A DNA stretch of 39,420 nt from Pyxidicoccus fallax. Its GTDB lineage: Bacteria; Myxococcota; Myxococcia; Myxococcales; Myxococcaceae. Positions 16,791-25,140 of the stretch are shown piece after piece. A program made the translations under genes and the position numbers. The stretch is from contig NZ_JABBJJ010000086.1 of the NCBI RefSeq assembly GCF_012933655.1, positions 1 to 39,420 on the forward strand, given 5' to 3'. The notes under the pieces were generated by a model. It did not search any database. It was not told the DNA's origin and worked only from the letters and a program-made list of their open reading frames with translations. The stretch's first letter is position 1; the number at the start of each line of letters is the position of its first letter.

Positions 16791-18103
16791 CGCCGCGAGG
16801 GCTCCAGCAGGTCCGCCCACTCCCCGTCCGGAGCACCCGTCACTGACAACGCCAGCGGCTCCGACGGCTTGTCCGCGCAGTTCACCGCGACGATGAGGGA
16901 CTCGGTGCCCAGCTCGCGCGCGTAGGCGAGCTGCTCGTTGCGGACCAGCAGCTCGCGGTAGCCGCCCCGCCGCAGCGGCGCGTGCTGGTGACGGAGCGCG
17001 ATGTACCGGGCGATGGCCGCGCGCAGTCCCGGCGGCTGGTCCGCGGGCCCCGGCGGCTCCGGCAGTGGCGGCCGCAGCGGCCGGTCATCTCCGCCCTCCT
17101 TGCGCCCCTGCTGTCCCCACTCGCTGCCGTAGTACAGCGACGGCGCGCCCGGCAGCGTGAAGAGGAGCAGGTAGAGCAAGGGCAGGTGGCGCGCGTCCTT
17201 CAGGAGGCTCGCGGCCCGATTCACGTCGTGGTTGTCCGCGAAGGTGTACAGGGTGAGGCCCTCGTACATGCCCTCGCCCGGAGCCACCTGCCGCTTCAGC
17301 GTGTGGGCCAGCTCGAAGTAGTTCCTGTCATTGTGGCTGGACCAGAGCGCCTTCCACAGCGCGTAGTCCGTGGTGGAGTGCAGCCGCCCCGGCCGCGCCC
17401 ACTGGCGGTAGTCGCCGTGGATGACCTCGCCCATCAGCCACAGCGGCTTGTCCAGCCCGCGGCAGAAGGCGTGGAGCCCGTCGAAGAAGTCCAGGTCCAT
17501 GGCATCCGCCGCGTCCAGCCGGAGCCCGTCGATGCCGAAGCGCTTCACCCAGTGGGCCACCGCGTCGAAGAGGTGCCGCCGGACGGCGTCCTGGCGCAGG
17601 TCCAGCTTCACCAGCTCGTCCACCCCGTGCCACCCGTCGTACACGAAGGGGTCGCCGAAGCGGTTGCGCCCGTCGAAGCGCAGGCCGGAGAACCAGCTCC
17701 GGTACGGCGAGCCCTGCCCCTTCTCCCGCACGTCCCGGAACGCCCAGAAGCCCCGCCCCACGTGGTGGAAGACGGCGTCCACCACCACCTTCATGCCCCG
17801 CGCGTGCATCCCGTCCACCAGGCGGGCGAGCGCGTCGTCCTCCCCCAGGCGCCGGTCCACGTGGAAGTAGTCCGCCGTGTCGTAGCCGTGGGAGGACGAC
17901 TCGAAGACCGGGCCCAGGTAGACGGCGTTCACCCCCAGCGAGGCCCAGGTGTCCAGCCATGGCAGGAGCCGGTTCAGCCTCGCGACAGGGGGGCCGTGGA
18001 AGTCGTTCGTGGCGGGGGCGCCACAGGCCCCCATCGGGTACACGTGGAGGAAGACGGCGTCGTGAACCCAGGGCGGCTGTGCGAGCGTCGTCTCGGAAGG
18101 CAT
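16715..18103 (-). CDS. GH13 alpha-amylase family enzyme (cyclomaltodextrinase/amylase-like)
   Basis: 462 aa. A glycoside hydrolase of the GH13 clan acting on alpha-1,4-glucans. VFLHVYPMGACGAP, GVNAVYLGPVFESSSHGYDT, KVVVDAVFHHVGRGF, GIDGLRLDAADAMD (nucleophile Asp197), LWLMGEVIHGDY (acid/base Glu226), TFADNHDVNR (Asp293) and TLPGAPSLYYGSEWGQQG are the GH13 regions; a C-terminal beta domain follows. There is no signal peptide, so it acts inside the cell, perhaps on glycogen or maltodextrins. ATG at 18103 was taken as start; the open frame continues upstream to 18238 but overlaps the divergent amidohydrolase promoter. Its 3' end overlaps the receiver gene by 76 bp. Confidence 0.87.
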   Translation of the reverse strand: MPSETTLAQPPWVHDAVFLHVYPMGACGAPATNDFHGPPVARLNRLLPWLDTWASLGVNAVYLGPVFESSSHGYDTADYFHVDRRLGEDDALARLVDGMHARGMKVVVDAVFHHVGRGFWAFRDVREKGQGSPYRSWFSGLRFDGRNRFGDPFVYDGWHGVDELVKLDLRQDAVRRHLFDAVAHWVKRFGIDGLRLDAADAMDLDFFDGLHAFCRGLDKPLWLMGEVIHGDYRQWARPGRLHSTTDYALWKALWSSHNDRNYFELAHTLKRQVAPGEGMYEGLTLYTFADNHDVNRAASLLKDARHLPLLYLLLFTLPGAPSLYYGSEWGQQGRKEGGDDRPLRPPLPEPPGPADQPPGLRAAIARYIALRHQHAPLRRGGYRELLVRNEQLAYARELGTESLIVAVNCADKPSEPLALSVTGAPDGEWADLLEPSRRYSMRGGRLQLGALPPISGCVLRRA

Positions 18104-18197
18104 GCCGTCGATGCATGCGCACCCCGAGAGCACCCGACCACCCGGGTGTGCTCTATTGCCTGCCTGCCCTTCTTCCTCTCGGACAGGAGACCGTCTG

Positions 18198-19508
18198 GTG
18201 AAATCCCTCTCCCTGCTGGCCGCCCTCGCCGTCGGCATCGCGAGCCCCGCCTTCGCGCAACAGCCCCCCTCCCCCGTCCTCGGCGGACTGGACGCGGTGT
18301 ACCCGGACCTGGACGCGCTCTACCGGGACCTGCACCAGAACCCCGAGCTGTCCCTTCAGGAGGAGAAGACGGCGGCGAAGCTGGCCGAGCGCCTGCGCAA
18401 GCTGGGCTACGAGGTGACGACGAAGGTGGGCGGGCACGGCATCGTCGCCCTGCTGCGCAACGGCAAGGGGCCCACGGTGATGCTGCGCACCGACCTGGAC
18501 GGGCTGCCCGTGGAGGAGAAGACGGGCCTGCCCTATGCCAGCAAGACGAAGGTGAAGGATGCGTCCGGGGCCACGGTGCCGACGATGCACGCGTGCGGTC
18601 ATGACGTGCACATGACGTCGTGGCTGGGCACGGCCACGCTGCTGGCGAAGGCGAAGGACCAGTGGCGCGGCACGCTGATGCTGGTGGGCCAGCCGGCGGA
18701 GGAGATTGGCGCGGGCGCCCGGGCCATGCTCGCGGACGGCCTGTTCAAGCGCTTCGGCAAGCCGGACTTCGCCGTGGCCCAGCACACCGTCCCCACCGCC
18801 GCGGCGGGGACGGTGCAGTTCACCCCGGGCTACTCGATGGCGAGCGTGGACTCGGTGGACGTCACGCTGTACGGCAAGGGCGGGCACGGCGCGTATCCGC
18901 ACACCACGGTGGACCCGGTGGTGATGGCGGCGCGGACCATCCTCTCCCTGCAGACGCTCGTCAGCCGGGAGAAGCACCCGCTGGAGCCCGCGGTGGTGAC
19001 GGTGGGCTCCATCCACGGCGGCACCAAGCACAACATCATTCCCGACGAGGTGCGCCTGCAGCTCACGGTGCGCACGTACAAGCCGGAGGTGCGCAAGGCG
19101 CTGCTGGCCGGCATCGAGCGCGTGGCGAAGGCCGAGGCGATGGCCTCCGGCGCGCCCCGCCCTCCCGACGTCTCCGTCACCGAGGGCACGCCCGCCACCT
19201 ACAACGACCCGGAGCTCACGAAGCGGCTGGTGGCCGCGGTGGGCCGTGTGCTCGGCGAGAAGAACCTGAGCGAGGCCCCGTCCGTCATGGGCGGCGAGGA
19301 CTTCTCGGAGTACGGCCGCGCGGGGGTGCCCGCGGTGATGCTGTGGCTCGGCATCACCGAGCCCAAGCGCTTCGCCGAGGCGAAGGCCGCGGGCGAGACG
19401 CTGCCCTCGGCGCACTCGCCCTTCTACGCGCCCGACCGCGAGCGCACGCTGCGCACCGGCGTCACCACGCTGACCACCGCCGCGCTGGAGCTGCTGGGCA
19501 AGCCCTGA
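18198..19508 (+). CDS. Exported M20D amidohydrolase (hippuricase/IAA-amino acid hydrolase family)
   Basis: 436 aa. Removes an acyl group from N-acylated amino acids or related amides. GTG at 18198 follows AGGAG by 9 nt and opens a clear signal peptide (VKSLSLLAALAVGIASPAFA, cut before QQ). The di-metal centre is complete: HACGHD (Cys133, His135), GQPAEE (Glu168/169), AQHT (His196) and a C-terminal HSPFYAPD. The lid/dimerisation domain lies between roughly 205 and 320 (VDVTLYGKGGHGAYPH). MGGEDFSEY is also a family motif. It acts in the periplasm or outside the cell. It is divergent from the GH13 gene with about 94 bp between starts. Substrate cannot be predicted further. Confidence 0.9.
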   Translation: MKSLSLLAALAVGIASPAFAQQPPSPVLGGLDAVYPDLDALYRDLHQNPELSLQEEKTAAKLAERLRKLGYEVTTKVGGHGIVALLRNGKGPTVMLRTDLDGLPVEEKTGLPYASKTKVKDASGATVPTMHACGHDVHMTSWLGTATLLAKAKDQWRGTLMLVGQPAEEIGAGARAMLADGLFKRFGKPDFAVAQHTVPTAAAGTVQFTPGYSMASVDSVDVTLYGKGGHGAYPHTTVDPVVMAARTILSLQTLVSREKHPLEPAVVTVGSIHGGTKHNIIPDEVRLQLTVRTYKPEVRKALLAGIERVAKAEAMASGAPRPPDVSVTEGTPATYNDPELTKRLVAAVGRVLGEKNLSEAPSVMGGEDFSEYGRAGVPAVMLWLGITEPKRFAEAKAAGETLPSAHSPFYAPDRERTLRTGVTTLTTAALELLGKP

Positions 19509-19516
19509 AGAGACAT

Positions 19517-19540
19517 CGAGTCGGCAATGGCGCCGACTCG
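19517..19540. terminator. First of two hairpins after the amidohydrolase gene
   Basis: CGAGTCGGC (19517-19525) and GCCGACTCG (19532-19540) form a perfect 9-bp stem with a 6-nt loop, 8 nt after the stop. It lies between convergent genes and may act in both directions. Confidence 0.5.
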
Positions 19541-19545
19541 CCCCC

Positions 19546-19576
19546 GGAGCGTGCCCGCTTCTCGCGGGCGTGCTCC
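19546..19576. terminator. Second of two hairpins between convergent genes
   Basis: GGAGCGTGCCCGC (19546-19558) pairs with GCGGGCGTGCTCC (19564-19576) over 13 positions, two of them G-U, around a TTCTC loop. It is 21 bp before the end of the small minus-strand gene. Confidence 0.5.
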
Positions 19577-19597
19577 TGGGGCAGATTGTCAGGCACT

Positions 19598-19765
19598 TCA
19601 GACAGGCCGCTGACGGCCTCCCTCCTTTCTCTCGCGCATCGTCGCGCGGACGGCGTTCAAGCCTTCCATCTGCTCATCGATCACGCGGATGTCCACCTCC
19701 TCCGCCCGGCGCTCCGCTTCGAGCACCTTCGGCTCCAGCTCACGCCAGCGGTCCTTCAGGTCCAT
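19598..19765 (-). CDS. Small charged helical protein (hypothetical)
   Basis: 55 aa beginning MDLKDRWRELEPKVLEAERR, rich in Glu, Arg and Leu in a spacing that suggests one or two amphipathic helices. Codon choice is mostly G/C-ending as in real genes here, degrading only in the last ten codons. ATG at 19765 has a poor ribosome site; the frame is open upstream to 19804. No family recognised. It stands alone between two hairpins and the outer-membrane-like gene. It could be a genuine small protein or a chance open frame. Confidence 0.45.
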   Translation of the reverse strand: MDLKDRWRELEPKVLEAERRAEEVDIRVIDEQMEGLNAVRATMRERKEGGRQRPV

Positions 19766-19918
19766 TCCGGCCAGGCCGTTTCTTCTCGGTCCGGCCACTG
19801 CCATGCTTTTGCATTTCGCGGACCACGCCGCTCCAGAGGAGAGGCCCTGGCACGGAGCGAAAAAGCTGCGTTCCGGCGCGTTTTCCCCGGCAGGCCTTGC
19901 GCGGCCCTCGCGCCCCGC

Positions 19919-20758
19919 TCAGTCCAGCAGCTCCACGACGTCTGCTCGGACGCCCAGCAAGGCGAAACCGAGGTTGGCGAAGTTGTAGATGGGTGAGTCC
20001 GAGTCCGTGTTGTCCACACCCCCGCCGTAGAAGCGCAGGCGGAGGTAGGGGGACACGGCGGCATCATCGTCCAGCGGCACGCCCAGGGTGAGGGCCGCGT
20101 CATAGAGCGCCCCACCGCTCGGGTCCGTGGGGTTGACGAGCCCGTCCACCTCCAGCGCGGCCCAGAGGCGTTTCGAGGGCCACCAGGTCAGGCGCGTCTT
20201 CAGCGCGGGCACGGGGCCGATGTCCGCGTCCCGCGCGTAGAGCCCGCCGTCCTGGGAGCGCAGCTCCACCAGCGCCGTGCGAATCTGGAGGCTGACGCCC
20301 ACGTCCCACTGGAAGCGCTCGCCGTTGATGAGCCGGTACACGTAGCTGGCCCGGTAGCCGCTAAAGGAATACGTGTGCTCCACCGGCGTGCCCGCTGGGA
20401 AGAGCGTGTCCTTGAAGAGGATGTCCTTCGTCAGCGTCGCCCGGGTGGTGATGGGCAGCGGCGCGTAGAGGAGCACCACGCCATGGCGCTCGCCCAGCCG
20501 CGCCTCGACGGAGGCGCGCTTCGTGTTGAAGAGGGGCTCGTCCTGGTTGATGTCCTCCGCCGAGTAGCGCGTGCCCCCGGCGCCGAAGCCCAGTTCGTTG
20601 CGGAACACCTTCAGAGGGCCCGCCTCCACCTCGATGAAGAGCGCCTCCAGGAGGCTGTCATCGGCCCGCGCAGCCAACGGCGCCAACAGGCACCCCAGCA
20701 GCAGGGCGCCGCGCACCCGGCGGATGGAAGGGTTCCGGAAGACTTCGGTCAGGGCCAT
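19919..20758 (-). CDS. Predicted outer-membrane beta-barrel protein
   Basis: 279 aa. A signal peptide (basic IRRVRG, then ALLLGCLLAPLAARA, cut before DDS) precedes alternating polar/aromatic strands such as RYSAEDINQDEPLFNTKRAS, YRASYVYRLINGERFQWDVGVSLQIR and AVSPYLRLRFYGGG, as in Gram-negative outer-membrane barrels. Many strands end in Tyr/Phe/Trp. The exact family was not recognised. ATG at 20758 has GAGGAG 7 nt upstream, a strong start; the open frame continues further upstream without such a signal. LLGC in the leader could be read as a weak lipobox, but the AARA-DDS site is better. It is divergent from the carbohydrate-binding-like secreted protein. Confidence 0.72.
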   Translation of the reverse strand: MALTEVFRNPSIRRVRGALLLGCLLAPLAARADDSLLEALFIEVEAGPLKVFRNELGFGAGGTRYSAEDINQDEPLFNTKRASVEARLGERHGVVLLYAPLPITTRATLTKDILFKDTLFPAGTPVEHTYSFSGYRASYVYRLINGERFQWDVGVSLQIRTALVELRSQDGGLYARDADIGPVPALKTRLTWWPSKRLWAALEVDGLVNPTDPSGGALYDAALTLGVPLDDDAAVSPYLRLRFYGGGVDNTDSDSPIYNFANLGFALLGVRADVVELLD

Positions 20759-21060
20759 GGCCGCGCTCCTCGTGGCAGATGCAATGCGGGCCACGCTAAC
20801 GACCCGGTGGAGCTCCGGCCGTGAGGAATCGAGGCGCCTTCCCGGCGGTGAACACTCGCGGGGAACTCCTTCGAGCACCACCCCTGCCCTGTTGCGTGGA
20901 GAAAAATCCAAACCGGGCGCATACCGCCTGGCAGGGAATCAGCCGGCGTGCCCGCCACACGACATGTGTGGCTTGTGGGGGCGTGGGACCGGCGTGTTAG
21001 CGGTGCTTCGCCCCACGGCCCGCCGTGAGGCGCGGTTCCCACTCCCCTCGAGGTCACATC
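20759..21060. other. Gene-free divergent spacer, 302 bp
   Basis: No convincing gene lies here: the open frames have poor codon use. It must hold the promoters of both the barrel gene and the secreted-protein gene. The only clear structure is the inverted repeat at 20954-20972. An A-rich patch at 20901-20915 is the most A/T-rich point, but I could not fit a full promoter to it. Confidence 0.6.
20954..20972. promoter_or_regulatory. Inverted repeat, possible operator
   Basis: GCCACAC (20954-20960) and GTGTGGC (20966-20972) form a perfect 7-bp inverted repeat with a 5-bp centre, 88 bp before the start of the secreted two-module protein. The size fits a dimeric regulator site. Confidence 0.35.
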
Positions 21061-22083
21061 ATGTTGAAGTCCCTGTCGAAGTCGCTGCGCCTGGCGGTGC
21101 TCGGTGGTCTGTCATTGCTCGGGGCTCCGGCCCTCGCGCAGTCCGGCCCGTTCTCCCCGTTCGCTCCCTTCCAGGCGCGCGTGAACTTCCAGCCCGCGGG
21201 CTCCCCCGTCCCGGCCGGCTTCGTCGTGGACTCGGGGCAGGTCTATGGCAGCCGGGGCAATGGCTACACGTACGGCTGGAACATGGACAACACGGCCAAC
21301 ACGCGCGACCGCAACGACGCGAACACGCCGTCCCAGGCCTACGACACGGTGATTCGCACGCAGAACGGTGGCGACTACACGTGGGAACTGGCCGTGCCCA
21401 ACGGCTACTACGAGGTCCGGCTCGTCGCGGGCGACCCGAGCTTCTTCGACAGCGACTACATCTTCAGCGTCGAGTACTACGGCCATGTCCTGAAGGGCAC
21501 GCCCACCACGGGCAACCGCTTCGTCGAGGCGGTCACCACCGTCGACGTGAATGACGGCCGGCTCACCATCCGCAACGACAGCTTCGCGGTGAACAACAAG
21601 CTGGCCTTCGTGGAGGTGACACGGAAGTTCGGCCTCGACGTCAACTTCCAGCCCGCGTCGGCCTCGCCCACGGAGATCTACGGCTACCTCTCCGACTACG
21701 GTCAGGCGTACGGCAGCCGGGGCTTCGGCTTCACCTTCGGGTGGAACGTGGACAACACGGCCAACATGGTGGACGTCAGCTACGACATCGACATCCTCGC
21801 GCAGCGGCATGCGCGCATGCAGCAGGGCGGCGACTTCTTCTGGGAGATTGCCGTGCCCAACGGCGTCTACGAGGTGGACATGATGGCCGGGGACCCGAGC
21901 ACGAAGAATGGCGCATACCGCATCCAGGTGGAGGACAAGGTCGCCCTCAGCGGCATCCCCACCGGCTACGGCTTCGTCAATGGCGCCGGGGTCGTCTCGG
22001 TGAATGACGGCCGGCTCACCGTGCGCAACGCGGCGGGCGCCGGCAACAACAAGATCAACTTCATCCGCATCCGGCAGAAGTAG
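21061..22083 (+). CDS. Secreted protein with two tandem carbohydrate-binding-like modules
   Basis: 340 aa. A signal peptide (MLKSLSKSLRLAVLGGLSLL to ALA, about residue 26) is followed by two homologous modules, about 41-187 and 194-339. Each begins VNFQPA, continues YGSRG.G.T.GWN.DNTAN, has a GGD..WE.AVPNG.YEV centre, a GDPS loop, and ends VNDGRLT.RN...NNK. This resembles galactose-binding/malectin-like beta-sandwich modules appended to carbohydrate-active enzymes in actinobacteria and myxobacteria, but here they stand alone without a catalytic domain. ATG at 21061 has GAGG 8 nt upstream. It probably binds exopolysaccharide or cell-wall glycan outside the cell; ligand unknown. Confidence 0.85.
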   Translation: MLKSLSKSLRLAVLGGLSLLGAPALAQSGPFSPFAPFQARVNFQPAGSPVPAGFVVDSGQVYGSRGNGYTYGWNMDNTANTRDRNDANTPSQAYDTVIRTQNGGDYTWELAVPNGYYEVRLVAGDPSFFDSDYIFSVEYYGHVLKGTPTTGNRFVEAVTTVDVNDGRLTIRNDSFAVNNKLAFVEVTRKFGLDVNFQPASASPTEIYGYLSDYGQAYGSRGFGFTFGWNVDNTANMVDVSYDIDILAQRHARMQQGGDFFWEIAVPNGVYEVDMMAGDPSTKNGAYRIQVEDKVALSGIPTGYGFVNGAGVVSVNDGRLTVRNAAGAGNNKINFIRIRQK

Positions 22084-22118
22084 CCGCGAGCGCCGGGCCG
22101 GGCGGCTGGGCAGTGTGT

Positions 22119-22142
22119 GAGCGGTGTGATTCCATACCGCTC
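22119..22142. other. Inverted repeat just before a start codon
   Basis: GAGCGGT (22119-22125) and ACCGCTC (22136-22142) pair perfectly around a 10-nt loop, ending 5 nt before ATG 22148. It could mask the ribosome site in RNA or be an operator. Confidence 0.35.
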
Positions 22143-22147
22143 CCACC

Positions 22148-23587
22148 ATGCTTCCACTTCTTCTCACGCTCCTCGTCGCCGCCGCGCCCGCGACCGCCCC
22201 GGAGTCCCCGTCCGCGAGCCTGAAGAAGAGTCAGGCCTTCCAGGAGTGGCGCGGCGGACGCTTCGTCCTCGAGGAGCGCTGGGCCGAGCTTCCCCAGGCG
22301 GGGCTTCACGTCGGCTACTTCCTCGTCCCCAAGTATTGGAAAGCCGAGGGCGACGAGGTCGCCTTCGATGATGCCTTCTTCGTGGTGGACCGGCGCACGG
22401 GCCAGCCCGTTGCCCCGGCCCTGGTCCGAACGAAGGTGCCGCGCAATGGCTGTCCGGCAGCTGGCGAGGTCACGCAGCTCTCCCCTGAACCCGAGAGCGC
22501 GACCTCGGCCGCGCTCCGCTTCGGCAATGGCCCGCAGCGCTGCCTGCTGCGGCTTCGACGCGTGAAGGACGCGTGGACCCTCTCCCTGTTCCCGGATGAG
22601 GCGCGCTCGGTCGAGGAGACCTTCCCGGAGGCGGCGCTCGCCCTGGCGAAGGTGCTCGGTGCCGGGGATGCGGGTGCCGGCGCGCTCCAATGGGCCTACC
22701 TGCCCAACTCGCGCTGGCTGCTCGCCGCACCCCGGGAGGAATGCGCGCTGTGGGTCATCGACAGCCTCACCCAGGAAGTCAACGCAACGGCCAGCAAGGC
22801 GATGACAGGGAAGATCTGCCAGTGCATCGAGGATGCCGTCGGCGACACCGATAAAAGCTTCGGGCTGGAGCAGGTGGCGTACAGCCTGTCCCGGATGGGT
22901 GAGGGGACCTCGCTTCCGACCTGTGATTGTACGTTCGCGAAGACAGGCGAAGCGGACGTCTCGTGCGACGCGTACGCGGGCCGCACGCACTCCGTGGGGA
23001 TACTCGCGCAGATGGAAGAGGACGGCTCGCTCGCGAAAGAACAGGCGGCCGAGGCCTTGAAGGAAATCGCGGACGAACGGCGCACCTACGACGGTCTGCT
23101 CGCCGCGAACCAGAATGCGCTCGAGCTGTGGAGGACGGACCGTCCCAAGGAGGCGCTCACCGCATGGGCCGGGCTGTACCGGACGTGGATCCACCAGGGC
23201 CGCCCCGCCCCCGTCAATGAGGAGTTGGTCAACATCCACGCGTTGAGCGAGGAGGAGGCGGCCGTCCTGCAAGAACAGATGAACACCGTGCGGCAGGCGT
23301 CCATCGACCTCTGGGCGGAGATCCTCAACAACCTCGGCTTCGCGCTGTGGTCTCGCAAGGAGTGGTCCCAGGCCGAGGCCGTACTCACCGAATGCATGGA
23401 CCTGCTCATGCGTACGAACCGCGAGCGCAACGTGCTCCACCTGAATCGGGGAGATTTGTATCGGGACATGGGGAAACTCCCGGAGGCCATGGAGGCCTAT
23501 CAGCGCTTCCTGTCCGGCAAGGTCACCGCCGCCCAGCGCAAGTACGCGGAGCGGGAGCTGCGGAAGCTCGAGAAGCGCTCCAAATGA
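22148..23587 (+). CDS. Exported Cys-containing protein with TPR-like C terminus
   Basis: 479 aa, not assigned to a family. A short leader (MLPLLLTLLVAAAPATA) suggests export. Residues about 25-210 are a beta-rich region (HVGYFLVPKYW, FDDAFFVVDRRTGQPV). The centre has clustered Cys residues (KICQCIEDAVG; TCDCTFAKTG; VSCD) that may form disulfides outside the cytoplasm. The C-terminal 100 residues (LWAEILNNLGFALWSRKEWS, HLNRGDLYRDMGKLPEAMEA) look like two TPR helices pairs. ATG at 22148 has no strong ribosome site and sits just after an inverted repeat. Its stop overlaps the next start (ATGA at 23584), so the two proteins are probably made together. Confidence 0.75.
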   Translation: MLPLLLTLLVAAAPATAPESPSASLKKSQAFQEWRGGRFVLEERWAELPQAGLHVGYFLVPKYWKAEGDEVAFDDAFFVVDRRTGQPVAPALVRTKVPRNGCPAAGEVTQLSPEPESATSAALRFGNGPQRCLLRLRRVKDAWTLSLFPDEARSVEETFPEAALALAKVLGAGDAGAGALQWAYLPNSRWLLAAPREECALWVIDSLTQEVNATASKAMTGKICQCIEDAVGDTDKSFGLEQVAYSLSRMGEGTSLPTCDCTFAKTGEADVSCDAYAGRTHSVGILAQMEEDGSLAKEQAAEALKEIADERRTYDGLLAANQNALELWRTDRPKEALTAWAGLYRTWIHQGRPAPVNEELVNIHALSEEEAAVLQEQMNTVRQASIDLWAEILNNLGFALWSRKEWSQAEAVLTECMDLLMRTNRERNVLHLNRGDLYRDMGKLPEAMEAYQRFLSGKVTAAQRKYAERELRKLEKRSK

Positions 23588-25053
23588 CGGACGAGAGCCT
23601 GCACGGCCTGCTGGAGCGGGCGCTCACGGCTTTCGAGCACCGCGAAGAGGAGGAAGCCCTGCTGCGCATGCTGGAGGCGTGGCGGGAGTCGCGCTCGGAG
23701 CGCCTGGCCGCGCTGGTGGACACGCTGTCGAACCGGCTCATGGCCAGGATGCCCCCGAACTGGAGTCAGCCCTCCGCGCCCGCCACGCCGCGGCACCGGC
23801 CCATGGACATGGCGCGGTTGCTCCCGGACTTCCTGTGGCCCACGAACTGGGGAGACGCGGAGCAGCTGAGCCGCCAGCTGGAAGACTTCCGCACGTGGCC
23901 CGCGGACCCCCGGCTCACGCCCGTGCTGGTGACCCTCACCCGGATGAACATCTCGACCCATCGGCAGGTGCTCCAGGGCCTCTGCGGGCTCTTCGCGCAC
24001 CTGCGGGACCCGCGCTCGCTCGATACCCTCCGCCGGCTGACCCGGCGCAAGGGCCCGGACGGCCAACACGGCCAGCATTTCCAGCGCGTCCTCGACGCCA
24101 TCATCCAGCACGAGCTGGTGCCGCTGGACGAGCAGGCCCTCGCCCTGTGCGAGGCGCTGGAAGGGGCCATCGGCGCGCGGGCCGACACCGAGGCGCGGAA
24201 CGCGCCCCTCCGCGAGGCACTGCTGGCTCGCGTGTACGCGCACCCGGACGATGACAGCGCGCGGATGGTGCTCGCCGACCACCTGCAGGAGCAGGGCGAC
24301 GCCCTGGGAGAGTTCATCATGCTCCAGTACGCGTCCCAGCCCGACGCGGCCCGCGTCCGCGAGCTGCTGGAGAAGCACTCCGTGACATGGCAGGTGCCGC
24401 TGGGGCCTCACGTGACTCCCGAGCACACCCGTTTCGAGCGGGGCTTCCCGGTGGCGGTCCAGATGAACGTCGGGCGCCGGGAGTCGCTCACCCCTCCCGG
24501 GCCCGCTTGGGGCACCGTGGAGAGTATCGACTGGAACGGGTCGGGTCCCCCCGAAGCCGCGGCCTGGCTCGCGCACCCGCATGTGCATGCCCTCAAGAGG
24601 CTGAGCCGGACGCGGGGCGCCATTGGCCGCGGGCTGGGCGCTCATGGGCTGGGCGTGCGAAGCCTGGAGCTGCAGGGGCGGCTCTCCACCGAGGCGCCGG
24701 ACATCTTCACCTCACTGACCGGTCTGCCACACCTGACATCGGTGGAGATTCCCCAGGCGGAGACCCGCGACGTGATGCTGTGCGCCACGTCGCCCATGGC
24801 CCGGCGCCTGAAGCGCTTCACCGTGTCGGTGCGCACCGACTGGACGCTGGAGGCGACGCCCTCCGAGGCGGTGACGGTGTCGGTGGCGCTGTTCAACCGG
24901 GAGCGCTACGGCGAGTTCGCGGCGGCCATCCGCCACGCGGTGGGCTTCGGCACCCAGGGCCTGCGCATCCGCGTCCCGCCCGACCTGGACAGCACGGAGC
25001 GCCAGTTCCTGGAGCGCGCCACGGCCGCCTACGCCCACGTCGAATGGACGTGA
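23584..25053 (+). CDS. TIGR02996 (repeat-companion) domain protein
   Basis: 489 aa, cytoplasmic by lack of signal. The central sequence REALLARVYAHPDDDSARMV, LADHLQEQGDALGEFI is the TIGR02996 'repeat-companion' motif, found in large paralogous families of myxobacteria and planctomycetes, often with leucine-rich or HEAT-like repeats. The N-terminal 200 residues are helical (LEDFRTWPADPRLTPVLVTL, GLFAHLRDPRSLDTLRRLTR), HEAT-like. The C-terminal part (SLELQGRLSTEAPDIFTSLT, GLPHLTSVEIPQAETRDVML) hints at degenerate leucine-rich repeats. Translationally coupled to the preceding secreted protein. Molecular function of the family is unknown. Confidence 0.82.
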   Translation: MTDESLHGLLERALTAFEHREEEEALLRMLEAWRESRSERLAALVDTLSNRLMARMPPNWSQPSAPATPRHRPMDMARLLPDFLWPTNWGDAEQLSRQLEDFRTWPADPRLTPVLVTLTRMNISTHRQVLQGLCGLFAHLRDPRSLDTLRRLTRRKGPDGQHGQHFQRVLDAIIQHELVPLDEQALALCEALEGAIGARADTEARNAPLREALLARVYAHPDDDSARMVLADHLQEQGDALGEFIMLQYASQPDAARVRELLEKHSVTWQVPLGPHVTPEHTRFERGFPVAVQMNVGRRESLTPPGPAWGTVESIDWNGSGPPEAAAWLAHPHVHALKRLSRTRGAIGRGLGAHGLGVRSLELQGRLSTEAPDIFTSLTGLPHLTSVEIPQAETRDVMLCATSPMARRLKRFTVSVRTDWTLEATPSEAVTVSVALFNRERYGEFAAAIRHAVGFGTQGLRIRVPPDLDSTERQFLERATAAYAHVEWT

Positions 25054-25090
25054 GCGGTGTCCCAGCCCCAAAGAGTGAGTAGACGCGGGT

Positions 25091-25117
25091 GGCTCCGGGG
25101 CCACGCTCCCCGGAGCC
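25091..25117. terminator. Convergent terminator hairpin
   Basis: GGCTCCGGGG (25091-25100) and CCCCGGAGCC (25108-25117) form a perfect 10-bp stem with a 7-nt loop between the ends of two converging genes. T-runs are absent on both sides. Confidence 0.6.
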
Positions 25118-25120
25118 GCC

Positions 25121-25140
25121 TTCGAGCCTCAGGGCTCGAA
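25121..25140 (-). other. Hairpin enclosing the stop codon of the effector-like gene
   Basis: TTCGAGCC (25121-25128) and GGCTCGAA (25133-25140) pair perfectly. The 4-nt loop contains the stop codon (25129-25131). The last codons encode FFEP, so the stem is partly coding. Confidence 0.5.

Noticed and set aside
19847-19870. Sigma-54 promoter starting TGGCAC
   Set aside because: The required TTGCW element is absent at the correct spacing and no gene follows on that strand.
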